A DNA stretch of 64,000 nt. Source: Tragulus kanchil (lineage: Eukaryota; Chordata; Mammalia; Artiodactyla; Tragulidae). Each line of letters begins with the position of its first letter. The first letter of the stretch is position 1. Below the pieces are notes generated by a model. The model saw only the letters and a program-made list of their open reading frames with translations, was not told the origin of the DNA and made no database searches. Below are positions 48,731 to 59,459 of the stretch, one piece after another. The translations under genes were made by a program, and so were the position numbers. The DNA is taken from the NCBI GenBank assembly GCA_022376925.1, contig JAIOJX010000030.1:170495298-170559297 (forward strand), given 5' to 3'.

Positions 48731-49079
48731 GTAAGGCTGTGGTCCATGGGGTCTTGGGTCTTGCAGCCTCTTCCTGGGGTTATGCTGTTGTGGGGGTGTC
48801 TGTGGAATAGGCTTGCCTGGGAGAGCTCCCCCATCCCCTGGGGACCCTGGGAAGCCCTTGTCACTGTCAGGAGGGCACAGGAGGACAGGGACATAGGTCT
48901 TGTGCCCATGGATGTTCCATGACCATGTTCATCTCCATTTAAGACCAGAATGATGCTGGTCTTGGAACCCCCCTTCTTCGTCTGTTTCTCGCATTCGGCC
49001 CATCTTTCCCTCTTCGCGCCACAAATACCTGTGCCTTGGAGCCAGGCTGTCGAGCTCTGACTCCTCCCTTCTCCCCCAG

Positions 49080-49161
49080 GACGCCAGATATTCTTCCCAC
49101 CTTCGGAGACCACAGGGAGACCCCAGGAACAAAGGTGCTGGTCCTCGTTCCTGCAGCACAG
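49080..49161 (+). CDS. SSUH2: SSUH2 coding exon 3
   Basis: The acceptor ttctcccccag ends at 49079; the donor is gtgagc at 49162. Phase 1 in, phase 2 out (2 + 26 codons + 2). It encodes RQIFFPPSETTGRPQEQR followed by a Trp/Ser/Phe-containing tail ending QHR. The junction Arg codon is completed by the first base of exon 4. The IFFPP and GRPQEQR strings match what I recall of the family's N-terminal region. Confidence 0.88.
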
Positions 49162-49629
49162 GTGAGCTCTGGCGACCCCTATGGAGCCATCACATGGGAT
49201 CATGCATGACAATCCCTCAGTCACGTTTGTTCCCCGAGGGCCCTTCCTGCCTCTGTCTAGCTCTGTGATGTCTTCTCTGGACCTTAGTTTTCATGTCTGT
49301 AAAATGGCATAATTCATCACTTTTGTTTTTATTAGAGTTCCTAGATTCTGTCAGCCCTTCTCCCCAGTTCCCCACTTGAGCTAGAGCGGTGTTCTGTCCT
49401 CTTGAAGGACCTCTGGCACCAAAGCCCTGTTCACACCTTTCCCCATGGCAGCGGCGCCCTCCCCAGGTGGACGCCCAGGGGCTCTGCCGCTGCTGTGGAC
49501 CGTGGCCTTCCCACCCCGCCTCCTGTCTCTAGGCCTCCGTCTCCACCTGCACGGGGAGGGGGCTGGCGGGCCTGGGTGAGCCCACAGATTGTCCCCAGAC
49601 CCGGGGCCCCTCCGCTTGGTCCCTGGCAG

Positions 49630-49759
49630 AGTCCCCGTGGTGACAGAGGAGGTGGCCCGGGAAGCCCTCCTCAGCTTCGTGAACTCCAAGTGCTGTTACG
49701 GCAGCACGGCCGCCGGCGACCTCGTCATCCTGGAGCTGAAGCCGCAGAGCCTATGCCGG
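49630..49759 (+). CDS. SSUH2: SSUH2 coding exon 4
   Basis: The acceptor is ccctggcag ending at 49629; the donor is gtgagg at 49760. One base completes the Arg codon from exon 3, then 43 codons run from VPVVTEEVAREALLSFV through SKCCYGS and DLVILELKPQSLCR to a phase 0 end. This begins the conserved core of the family. The exon end and donor form the first unit of a 39-40 bp minisatellite that repeats the donor downstream, so several competing GT sites are present. Confidence 0.92.
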
Positions 49760-49955
49760 GTGAGGGGCGGCCGGGGGGACCCGGGGAGCCTGTGCTGGGT
49801 GAGGGGCGGCCGGGGGGGACCCGGGGAGCCTGTGCCGGGTGAGGGGCGGCCGGGGGGGACCTGGGGAGCCTGTGCCAGGTGAGGGGCGGCCGGGGGGGAC
49901 CTGGGGAGCCTGTGCCGGGTGAGGGGCGGCCGGGGGGGACCCGGGGAGCCTGGGG
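49747..49955 (+). repeat. GC-rich minisatellite across the exon 4 splice donor (39-40 bp unit, 5 full units plus a partial)
   Basis: Units begin with gagcct at 49747, 49786, 49826, 49866, 49906 and a partial one at 49946. Each contains tgccgg/gtgagg or a near variant, that is, a copy of the exon 4 end and its splice donor, then a ggcggccgggg tract. Unit 1 is 39 bp; later units are 40 bp, with one more G. The fourth unit has the best donor match (cag/gtgagg). The array is expected to vary in length between individuals. Confidence 0.95.
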
Positions 49956-50237
49956 AAGGGGCAGTGGGGGCTGTGCGTGTGAATGGTGGTGGCGTGGGGG
50001 TGTTGGCTCTGCCACTGCCCGGGTCTGCGGTGAGTGCTTAGGAGGAATCATGATCCTCAGCAGCCATCGGGCAGCCTGAATGCCCCAGGCATCACGGAAA
50101 GCACATTCCGTCCTTGTCTGCGTCTCATCACATCCTCACAGCTGCCCTGCACCGTAGATACCATCGTCAGCCGTTAGGAGGAGGCGTTGGATGTTTAGAG
50201 AAGTGGAGTTACATGCACCCAAACACAAAGCTGGGCT

Positions 50238-50535
50238 TCCCTTGGAGCTCGGCTGGTAAAGAATTCATCTGCAATGCCGGCGACCCAGGTTGGATTTCTG
50301 GGTCAGAAAGATCCCCTGGAGACAGGATAGGCTACCCACTGCAGTGTTCTTTCCAATAGACTTTCCTGGTGGCTCAGATGGTAAAGAATCTGCCTGCAAT
50401 GACCCAGGTTCGATCCCTGGGTTGGGAAGACCCCCTGGAGAAGGAAAAGGCTACCCACTCCAGTATTCTCGCCTGGAGAATCCCATGGCTTGTCCATGGG
50501 TCACAAAGAGTCGGACACAACTGAACGACTTCAGT
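50238..50535 (+). mobile_element. Tandem Bov-tA SINEs in SSUH2 intron 4
   Basis: A first unit at about 50238-50355 (gcttcccttggagctc, aagatcccctggagacagg) is followed by a second at 50358-50535 (tttcctggtggctcagatgg to gtcggacacaactgaacg). The second lacks the usual central segment between cccatgg and tccatggg. D12 begins inside it. Confidence 0.88.
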
Positions 50536-51450
50536 TTGTTTCAAACACAAAACTAGAAGTGACTGAGCTGGGATTCAAACTCAGGTTTGCTGGCACCAAA
50601 GCCCTGTTTTTTAAAGAGAACAACTAATCCATTTCCCAGAGGGGTGAAAGGGCCATCTCCTGCCCTGCCCCCAGCTCCCGCTGCATCCCCCAAGTTTCAC
50701 CTGTGCCAAGGATCATTTCTTCATCACATCTGGGTCCGCAGGCTCCAGGGAGGGCCTGTGTCTGGTTCCGAGACCACAGCAGCGCCTCTCTCACCTTCTG
50801 CCTGGACAGGGTCGGGTTTCAGTTCACATTTCCTCGTGTCGCTGGCATAGCTGTCCCCCAGAGGGCACACGGACATAGAAATCAGCCTCACAGGGAGTGG
50901 TCAGAGCTGGAATCTGGGGTAAAGGTCTCTGTGTGGCTGTGGGATCTCCGGCAAGGCCGCTGACCTCTGAGCATCCCGTTCCTCACATGAGAAAGGAGGA
51001 GCCAGGTGATGCCCAAGATCCCCTTTCCCCTTTTGTGATCCTGTGGATGAGGATCAACAAGGAAGGTCTTGACATCAGGCAGAGGAATTCCTCCAAGGGG
51101 ACGCTCAGCATGACTGATTCCAGCTGCCTCCATGTGTCAAAAGTCAGTTTTGCTCCAACACTTACCTGGTAGGGCATTTCTGTGTGCAAAGAAATGGGGA
51201 GCTGAAGTTGCCCAGTTGTGTGCTGGTCAGGGGTGATTTTCTGGGACGGAGTGACCCTTGCAGGCGTGTCCCGGGGCATCTGTGAGAAGTCAGTACTGCT
51301 GGCTGTTTGAGTGGCCCTCAGGCGACAATGTGGGACCTTCTGTCCAACCTCCCCGTCCACGGCCGAGCCTGGGGTGGGGAGCCTCATCTTCTGCATAAGG
51401 CTCTGTCTTCCCAAAGGCATGAATGTGAACACTTTATTTTTCCTTTGCAG

Positions 51451-51511
51451 TATCGACTGGAGACCTTCAGCGAATCCAGGATAAGCGAATGGACTTTTCA
51501 GCCCTTTACCA
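51451..51511 (+). CDS. SSUH2: SSUH2 coding exon 5 (left copy)
   Basis: The acceptor tttttcctttgcag ends at 51450; the donor is gtaagt at 51512. It encodes YRLETFSESRISEWTFQPFT plus one base (phase 0 in, phase 1 out). This is a highly characteristic SSUH2 segment. The exon lies in the left copy of block D12 and recurs unchanged at 52584-52644. Confidence 0.93.
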
Positions 51512-52583
51512 GTAAGTGAGTTGTCTGAAACCAGCGTAACTGGGAGCAGATATGGCCGGGGCTGGTGGCGAATGTCAGGACTTGTCTCAGCCACTCACCC
51601 CGAGGAAGATGCTCCGTTGCTTGTCCATGGGTCACAAAGAGTCGGACACAACTGAACGACTTCAGTTTGTTTCAAACACAAAACTAGAAGTGACTGAGCT
51701 GGGATTCAAACTCAGGTTTGCTGGCACCAAAGCCCTGTTTTTTAAAGAGAACAACTAATCCATTTCCCAGAGGGGTGAAAGGGCCATCTCCTGCCCTGCC
51801 CCCAGCTCCCGCTGCATCCCCCAAGTTTCACCTGTGCCAAGGATCATTTCTTCATCACATCTGGGTCCGCAGGCTCCAGGGAGGGCCTGTGTCTGGTTCC
51901 GAGACCACAGCAGCGCCTCTCTCACCTTCTGCCTGGACAGGGTCGGGTTTCAGTTCACATTTCCTCGTGTCGCTGGCATAGCTGTCCCCCAGAGGGCACA
52001 CGGACATAGAAATCAGCCTCACAGGGAGTGGTCAGAGCTGGAATCTGGGGTAAAGGTCTCTGTGTGGCTGTGGGATCTCCGGCAAGGCCGCTGACCTCTG
52101 AGCATCCCGTTCCTCACATGAGAAAGGAGGAGCCAGGTGATGCCCAAGATCCCTTCCCATTTTGTGATCCTGTGGATGAGGATCAACAAGGAAGGTCTTG
52201 ACATCAGGCAGAGGAATTCCTCCAAGGGGACGCTCAGCATGACTGATTCCAGCTGCCTCCATGTGTCAAAAGTCAGTTTTGCTCCAACACTTACCTGGTA
52301 GGGCATTTCTGTGTGCAAAGAAATGGGGAGCTGAAGTTGCCCAGTTGTGTGCTGGTCAGGGGTGATTTTCTGGGACGGAGTGACCCTTGCAGGCGTGTCC
52401 CGGGGCATCTGTGAGAAGTCAGTACTGCTGGCTGTTTGAGTGGCCCTCAGGCGACAATGTGGGACCTTCTGTCCAACCTCCCCCCGTCCCACGGCCGAGC
52501 CTGGGGGTGGGGAGCCTCATCTTCTGCATAAGGCTCTGTCTTCCCAAAGGCATGAATGTGAACACTTTATTTTTCCTTTGCAG

Positions 52584-52644
52584 TATCGACTGGAGACCTT
52601 CAGCGAATCCAGGATAAGCGAATGGACTTTTCAGCCCTTTACCA
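52584..52644 (+). CDS. SSUH2: SSUH2 coding exon 5, duplicate copy (probable assembly duplication)
   Basis: Identical exon and splice sites, 1133 bp downstream in block D12. Including both copies in one mRNA would break the reading frame, because the 61-nt exon enters in phase 0 and leaves in phase 1. Either copy can join to exon 6. I count it once in the coding sequence. Confidence 0.8.
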
Positions 52645-53749
52645 GTAAGTGAGTTGTCTGAAACCAGCGTAACTGGGAGCAGATATGGCCGGGGCTGGTG
52701 GCGAATGTCAGGACTTGTCTCAGCCACTCACCCCGAGGAAGATGCTCCGTTGCTTGCGAGCCTGATTTCCCATAAAAAGACAGGTATCCTTTCCTCCTGG
52801 AGATTCCCCAGGGCTGAGCTTAGCAAACGCTTCCTTGTCCAAGACATGGTTTGCTGGAGATCCTGAAAAAGTTTCGTGTTCACCTTTGGCCACAGGCTGG
52901 TGCTTCCGCAGGGCCAGGAGGCAAAGGCAGCAAGTGTGCTCCGGCGTCTGCCAGCCTCCCAGGCCAAGCCCGCGCCTCCCCGAGTCTCTAGACCCCTCCC
53001 TGTGCAGTGGGCCGCCCGCCCTCTGCTGGAGCGCCCAGAGGCTTAAGGCTGTCTGTCTGGGAAGCTGTGTGTCCTACCTGCTTTCCATGCTGACCCCTCT
53101 GCTCTGTCCTTGAAGACTCAGCTCACGAGCCCCTCTTTTTAGGAAGCCTTTGAGGATTTCTTCTCCTGCTGCCCGGCAGAAGGAGTCAGTCTTCCGAGTT
53201 TTCAGAATCCTTCACTCACTCATCTCTTGTCCAAAACACTTAACTATGTCATGTCCTGTTATATCATGGTTGTGGCTGAGACTTGAATGAAGGAGGAGGA
53301 GGAGAACGAAGGAGATGATGGGAGATGATGGGAGTGGTGAGGGTTGCGATTCCTGTCCTTGTTTATTGATCTCCTGGCATGTACCAACCCTGGGCTAAGC
53401 ATTTGGCATGCCTTCCGCGACTCAGTTTTACTGCCATCCTCCGTGGTGGGTGGCATCATTATCCCCAGTGTAGAGAGGAAAGAATTGCAGGGCAGAGACG
53501 GTAGAGGAGCTGCTGTGGGGTTCCGCGGCCAGGAAGTATAAAAGAAGCAGGAATCCCAGACAGGTCTGTTCAACTCCATCACTTGGGCTCTTAGCCACAG
53601 GCCCTAAGGGGACCCGTACCTACGAGTCCCTTGGCCCAAGGGTGGAGCCCAGTGCCTGCCCCCAGGTGAAGCTCAGGACCATTTGATGAGTAAGTGAAAG
53701 CTGGTCCTTGGCGCTGTCTGCTGGTCTTACAATGACCTTTCTCTGTCAG

Positions 53750-53874
53750 ATCACTCTGTGGATGGTCCACAAAGAGGAACCTCCCCCAAGCTCTGGGACC
53801 TCAAAGTCCAGGTTCCCCCGATGTTCCAGGACGATACCAGGAAGTTCCAAGTCCCTCATTCATCATTGGTCAAG
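53750..53874 (+). CDS. SSUH2: SSUH2 coding exon 6 (left copy)
   Basis: The acceptor ttctctgtcag ends at 53749; the donor is gtaacg at 53875. Phase 1 in, phase 0 out (2 + 41 codons). It encodes HSVDGPQRGTSPKLWDLKV, then PPMFQDDTRKFQVPHSSLVK. The junction codon with exon 5 is AAT (Asn), giving FQPFTNHSVDG. It leads directly into the cysteine-rich domain. Duplicated at 54900-55024 in block D13. Confidence 0.93.
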
Positions 53875-53962
53875 GTAACGTGTTTACTGGAGTCTTTGCC
53901 CCTCTCTCGGGTTTTCCTGGCACCATCGTTTCTTTAAACTTTATCCTTTTAAAAGGAAACTC

Positions 53963-54242
53963 AGGGCTTCCCTGGTGGTCCAGTGGGTGAAGAGTCTGCC
54001 TTGCAGTGCAGCGGGCACCAGTTTGATTCCTGCCCCGGAAAGACCTCACATGCCACAGAGCAGCTGGACCGATGTCCAATTACAAACCAGCACTCTGGAG
54101 CGCATGCGCCCAGAGCCGGTGCTCTGCAACAAGAGAGGCCACTGTGATGGGAGGCCCACACGGGCCAAAAAACAAAGATGAATGAAAATAAATAAATGAT
54201 TTAAAAAAAACAATAAAAGAGGCCAAAATTAAAAAGAAAAAG
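53963..54242 (+). mobile_element. CHR-like SINE (left D13 copy; also 55113-55395)
   Basis: agggcttccctggtggtcc start and an A-rich tail. Target-site duplication aggaaactc at 53954-53962 and 54243-54251. The D13 copy differs only in A-run lengths of the tail. Confidence 0.9.
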
Positions 54243-54899
54243 AGGAAACTCCAAGTTGAGGCTGGTGCTTCATTCCTTGCCCATCAAATACAAAGAATTC
54301 TAAGGAACCCCAGCATAATGGGTGAAGTCTTATAGAAAACTCCATGCAAAACAGGGAGCATTCACATAGCAACAGGACGGTACAACGTTGTCACCAGCTT
54401 TAAATAGTGAGCGTCCACATTCTTAGGTCATCTAAGTGTTTTTATCTTTTTTATCTTTACCCATCAGGAAATAGCCAAATGAAACATAGATAAAATGAAT
54501 AACCATTGTGGGATTTTTTTTAATGGAAGTCGTTAGGGGAGCAGAATTTGACATCTGTGCTGTTCTGCAGAAATATAATCAGGAAAGACAGTGAGGGTAA
54601 CCTAACGTGTTACGAAAACACAGCTGAGACATTTTATGGGGGGCGGGGAGAGCGGTAGAGGAGCTGCTGTGGGGTTCCGCCAGGAAGTATAAAGAAGCAG
54701 GAATCCCAGACAGGTCTGTTCAACTCCATCACTTGGGCTCTTAGCCACAGGCCCTAAGGGGACCCGTACCTACGAGTCCCTTGGCCCAAGGGTGGAGCCC
54801 AGTGCCTGCCCCCAGGTGAAGCTCAGGACCATTTGATGAGTAAGTGAAAGCTGGTCCTTGGCACTGTCTGCTGGTCTTACAATGACCTTTCTCTGTTAG

Positions 54900-55024
54900 A
54901 TCACTCTGTGGATGGTCCACAAAGAGGAACCTCCCCCAAGCTCTGGGACCTCAAAGTCCAGGTTCCCCCGATGTTCCAGGACGATACCAGGAAGTTCCAA
55001 GTCCCTCATTCATCATTGGTCAAG
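54900..55024 (+). CDS. SSUH2: SSUH2 coding exon 6, duplicate copy (probable assembly duplication)
   Basis: Same exon sequence as 53750-53874, offset 1150. The acceptor reads ctctgttag instead of ctctgtcag, a single C/T change that looks like an allelic SNP. Two tandem copies would put the second out of frame (125 nt each). Confidence 0.8.
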
Positions 55025-55791
55025 GTAACGTGTTTACTGGAGTCTTTACCCCTCTCTCGGGTTTTCCTGGCACCATCGTTTCTTTAAACTTTATCCTTTT
55101 AAAAGGAAACTCAGGGCTTCCCTGGTGGTCCAGTGGGTGAAGAGTCTGCCTTGCAGTGCAGCGGGCACCAGTTTGATTCCTGCCCCGGAAAGACCTCACA
55201 TGCCACAGAGCAGCTGGACCGATGTCCAATTACAAACCAGCACTCTGGAGCGCATGCGCCCAGAGCCGGTGCTCTGCAACAAGAGAGGCCACTGTGATGG
55301 GAGGCCCACACGGGCCAAAAAACAAAGATGAATGAAAATAAATAAATGATTTAAAAAAAACAATAAAAGAGGCCAAAATTAAAAAAAGAAAAAAGAGGAA
55401 ACTCCAAGTTGAGGCTGGTGCTTCATTCCTTGCCCATCAAATACAAAGAATTCTAAGGAACCCCAGCATAATGGGTGAAGTCTTATAGAAAACTCCATGC
55501 AAAACAGGGAGCATTCACATAGCAACAGGACGGTACAACGTTGTCACCAGCTTTAAATAGTGAGCGTCCACATTCTTAGGTCATCTAAGTGTTTTTATCT
55601 TTTTTATCTTTACCCATCAGGAAATAGCCAAATGAAACATAGATAAAATGAATAACCATTGTGGGATTTTTTTTAATGGAAGTCGTTAGGGGAGCAGAAT
55701 TTGACATCTGTGCTGTTCTGCAGAAATATAATCAGGAAAGACAGTGAGGGTAACCTAACGTGTTACGAAAACACAGCTGAGACATTTTATG

Positions 55792-56379
55792 TTATGTTCT
55801 CGTCTAATTACTTGCCTTGTTTTTACTTTAGAACTTGATTTAAGCGTGTCATTTTACCTCCCGAGTTTTCATAGCGTCATAAGACACAGAGGACTTTGAG
55901 AGATCAAGAGAATGTTTTGTTCTGTTCTCCAGGGTGAACAACCTATTTTGATTCAGTGATTGAATTCTAGTGCCTAGCTCATTGCCTTTTGCAAAAATAC
56001 CCTCTTTTTTTTTTCTTTTTCTTTTTTCCCGTTGATGGCTTCTTCTCCCAAAGACTCCTTTAGCTACCTATTGGGCAAAGGATACTGGATTCTGTGGTTT
56101 AGCCTAGGAGTGTGAGTTTGGGCACGGTAGTCAGCTAACCAGGGAGTCTTAGCATCCAGGACAGACTGGCTGGAGCTCAAAAGAGATGGTAACGTGACCT
56201 CCTTGGTTTGTCATTCAAGGCTCTTTGGAATGCTAGTCATGAGAGAATGGCCATCTTCCCACTGTGGCCTGAACTGGCTGTACATTTATTTGGGATGCTG
56301 ACATCCTGGGGGTGGGGGTGGTGGAATCTGGAACTGCTCGTTCCTGGGAAACCCGATCAAGGCGTGTGTTCACTCTCAG
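55792..56379. other. SSUH2 intron 6, unique part
   Basis: A T-rich run at about 56008-56028; no repeat family or exon recognised before the exon 7 acceptor. Confidence 0.5.
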
Positions 56380-56442
56380 GTGTGCCACAAATGCCACGGG
56401 CGTGGACGTTACAAGTGCAGCGGCTGCCACGGGGCTGGCAGG
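56380..56442 (+). CDS. SSUH2: SSUH2 coding exon 7 (cysteine-rich domain, part 1)
   Basis: The acceptor cactctcag ends at 56379; the donor is gtgagt at 56443. 21 codons, phase 0 on both sides. It encodes two CxxCxGxG motifs, CHKCHGRG and CSGCHGAG (residues 177-180 and 188-191 for the CxxC pairs). These match the zinc-binding signature of the DnaJ cysteine-rich domain. The exon is symmetrical, so its skipping would remove one motif pair without a frameshift. Confidence 0.93.
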
Positions 56443-57672
56443 GTGAGTCACCTGTGGCTGCTGGTGAGCGGGTGGGGTATGGGAGCAGGGCCCCGGGGAG
56501 CGGAAGGCTGGGCTGGGGCCTGGAGCTGCCTACACTAACTGTGGGACCTCAGACAAGGCAGCTTCCCTTTCTGGGCCTCCACTGTCCTACCTGTAAAATG
56601 GGAATGTTGGATTGGGTGGTCTCTACTGACTTTATTTATCTTTGATGCTTCATGATTTTTCTGCTTCTCTTTCTTCCGCCTCCGCCTACAAACATTTGTT
56701 GAGCACCTGCTCGGTGCAGGTGCAGGAGGACAGAGCCCTGGGGTGCTTTTGCAGGGCCCTCTGTCTGTGGGGCAGACTGACAGGTGCCCAGCACTTGTAG
56801 GGCAGACACAGGTGCTGAGAAGCGAAGATCAGGGCGAAGATCTTCAGTCCATGGTGGGCCCCCTCAGCACCAGCGAGGCTCTCTTTCATGGCATCAGTGT
56901 TCTTTGCAGACTCCTCTAGGCCACTGGCCGTCCTAGCAGGAAGTCCACGCCCCTCATATGTTCTTAGCGCTCCCCACATCCCAATTTGTGCCTCAACCTT
57001 TGGACACACATTAACCACTTGCTGTTCTAAGCCAAGCCTTTTCCTTCCTTTACCTGCCCACCTGCCCTTCCGCCCACCCTCTACCTGGTGCGTGCTCATC
57101 CCTCCACCTGCTCTGCACCCCTGTGGGGTCCACTGGGTCAGCTTTGTGTCCTCCTGTAGCCTCACTCCTGCCATTGCCTCCTCGGGGTTTTCCCAGAGCC
57201 TCCTCCCCTGGCTTTCCCTGTTTCCTCCTGTCTCCCCTCCTCATCTTCCTCCTCCCTGCTTGTCCCTCAGACTTTCTCTGGAATGGATCCCGGGTGTAGC
57301 CTGGCCCAGCTCTGGGGGCTTTTCTAAGACTAGCTCTCTGTTGCTCCCAACACCAGAGGGACTAGCCTGCACCTCTTCCTACCCTGTGTGGCTGCATCTG
57401 TTTGGTCTGGGGATAGTCCCTGGTGGTTGCGGAGATCAGAGAAGAGAAGGAGACGTGGATGTCTCAGGCAAAACAGGGCTATGAGGATGCAGAGTCTTTG
57501 AAGCTATCACTGCATCCAACTGCCCTACTTTACAGACAAGAGGCCGAGGCCCACGGAGAGGGCGTGGGGAAACGGCTTGGGGAAGGTCACAGGCTGGACT
57601 GCAGCAGACCGCAGGATGCCCTCTGCCTGCTCGCTGAGGGCGGGTGGGGGCTGAGGCTGCCTGTGTCTGCAG

Positions 57673-57758
57673 GTGCGGTGCCCCTCCTGCAGCGGTGCCA
57701 AGCGCAAAGCCAGGTCCGCCCGGCGGTGTCAGATGTGCTCGGGGTCCGGCCGGCGGAG
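57673..57758 (+). CDS. SSUH2: SSUH2 coding exon 8 (cysteine-rich domain, part 2)
   Basis: The acceptor ctgtgtctgcag ends at 57672; the donor is gtgaga at 57759. Phase 0 in, phase 2 out (28 codons + 2). It encodes VRCPSCSGAK, a basic linker KRKARSARR, then CQMCSGSGRR. The third CxxC lacks the GxG ending (GAK); the fourth is canonical. The basic linker is typical of this family as I recall it. Confidence 0.93.
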
Positions 57759-58445
57759 GTGAGACGGGGCTCCCCGCCCGAGCTGAGTGCTGTCCCTGGT
57801 TCTCTTGCTTTTCGCTGCCTGCCCTCGGGAAGGCAGGGGGCACGCAGTCTGTCTTGTCCCCAGAACTCTGGGCATTTTAGATACCTGCCACCTTGGTGAG
57901 TGTTTCTTGAGACCAGATGGAGCCCGCCAGGCAGTCTGTGGGTCAGGGGGAGGGAGAAGGCACTGCAGCGAGGAAGGGGGGTGGAGGGTTGAGAGAGGAG
58001 ACCTCTTGCTGCTCACATGGAGGGGAAGTGAATATAGAAAAGCACCTAAGGTCAGACTTAGCTTTGAGGAACTGGGCCTGGGCACACCCTCATTTAAAAC
58101 CCATTGCAGGGACCAAATGGAGGAGGAATCAAGGAAGGTTGGCGCAATGGCTAAGAAAATAAAGTTTTTTAGCCCTGTTTGCAGGTCCCTGCGGTCCAGG
58201 GGTTATTGCCCTTTGGATATGATGGCCTTTCATGTGTTTATAAACCTTTAAAGGGGAACAGCAAACTGTCAGGAGAGAAACTTTTCAAAGTTGTGTTGGT
58301 GAATGATACTTGGGGCTCACCAGGGCCCAGGCCATCCTAACAAGCCAGATGGTGAAGCTTTGGAGAACCTGCCACCTGTGGTTGGTAAAGAAGGTCTTTG
58401 ACTTGGAAGGAAACTCACGTTTCTTTCACTTAAAAAGTAAAAGAG

Positions 58446-58755
58446 TGGGCTTCCCTGGTGGTCCAGTGGTTAAGGACACCACCTTGCAGTGCCAGGGGCG
58501 CCGGTTCGACCCCTGGCCTGGGAAGATCCCATGTACCGTGGAGTGGCTGGACCGATATGTCCAATTACTGAGCCAGAGCTCTGGAGCGCATGCGCCCAGA
58601 GCCGGTGCTCTGCGACAACGGAGGCCACCGCCATGGGAGGCCCACACGGGCCAAAGAACAAAGATGGATGAAAATAGATAAATGAAAGACCAGTAGAAGT
58701 GGCCCGCCCACTCCTTCTCCCTCCCCAACCCGCTCCCCCCCGACCCAGCCCAGAA
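58446..58755 (+). mobile_element. CHR-like SINE with a C-rich tail insert
   Basis: tgggcttccctggtggtcc start and ggttcgacccctgg B-box. Target-site duplication aaaaagtaaaagag at 58432-58445 and 58756-58769. Between the body and the A tail a C-rich stretch (58703-58750) replaces the usual A-rich sequence. Confidence 0.88.
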
Positions 58756-59366
58756 AAAAAGTAAAAGAGCTTCAACTGAAACTGGCTTTAGCAAAACAGC
58801 AAAATTGTTGGCCTATGTAATGGAAAACTCTAGGAATAGATTTCCAGAATGACTTCAGGTACAGCTGGATCCAGGTGCTTAAACAATGTCACCAGGAATC
58901 TGTCTCTGCCCTGCACTCTGCTTTCCTTTGTGTTGGCTTCATTCTCAGGCAGGTTGTCACCTGTGGTGGCCGAGAGGGCCACCAGCAGCTCCATGCTTGG
59001 TAACCTCAGGGGGAAAGGATGGCCTTTTCCTGATAGCTACAACAGAAGTTCTGAGGCAGGTCTCAGGGCACCCACCTGGCTTACGTGTCGGTCTTTGTAT
59101 CAGCCCTGTGGCGAGAGATGGAATGAGCTGATCGGCCAGGCTGAGGTCCCAGGCTGGTCACAGGAGGGGTGGGGCAAGCCCACGAACTGTGTGGACTGCA
59201 GGGAGAAGGGTGGTCCCCGGTAGGAGGTTGGGACACTCCTATGAGAAGCAGGAGGGCTGGATGGTGGGCACGTGGAAGCAACCCCACCTCTGAGGACGGG
59301 TGTGGGCGGGGACCTGGGAGCCACTGGGGTGCCACGACTGTCTGTGACCATCGGGGCCTCTCTCAG

Positions 59367-59459
59367 ATGCAGCACGTGCTCGGGGAGGGGGAACAAGCCC
59401 TGTGCCACCTGCAAGGGCGAGAAGAAGCTGCTGCACTTCATCCAGCTGGTCATCACGTG
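59367..59459 (+). CDS. SSUH2: SSUH2 coding exon 9 (cysteine-rich domain, part 3)
   Basis: The acceptor gcctctctcag ends at 59366; the donor is gtacgt at 59460. Phase 2 in and out. It encodes CSTCSGRGNKPCATCKGEKK, then LLHFIQLVIT. This holds the fifth and sixth CxxC pairs (residues 226-229 and 237-240) and the start of the C-terminal beta-rich block. Confidence 0.93.

Larger units (their letters stand above)
50488..52755 (+). repeat. D12: direct tandem duplication, copies 50488-51618 and 51619-52755
   Basis: Offset 1131 rising to 1133. Shared gcttg microhomology at the join. It duplicates SSUH2 exon 5. Differences are mostly in C/T homopolymer runs. Confidence 0.97.
53499..55791 (+). repeat. 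D13: direct tandem duplication, copies 53499-54638 and 54653-55791
   Basis: Offset 1154 falling to 1150 within the first 60 bp, then constant to the SINE tail. 14-bp G-rich filler. It duplicates SSUH2 exon 6 and a CHR-like SINE. Confidence 0.97.

Noticed and set aside
48577..49224. 215-codon minus-strand frame opposite SSUH2 exons 2 and 3
   Set aside because: It is a shadow of the GC-rich SSUH2 exons and introns on the other strand.
49747..49955. Regularly spaced repeats resembling a CRISPR-like array
   Set aside because: Units are contiguous without spacers and the context is a mammalian exon-intron border: a minisatellite.
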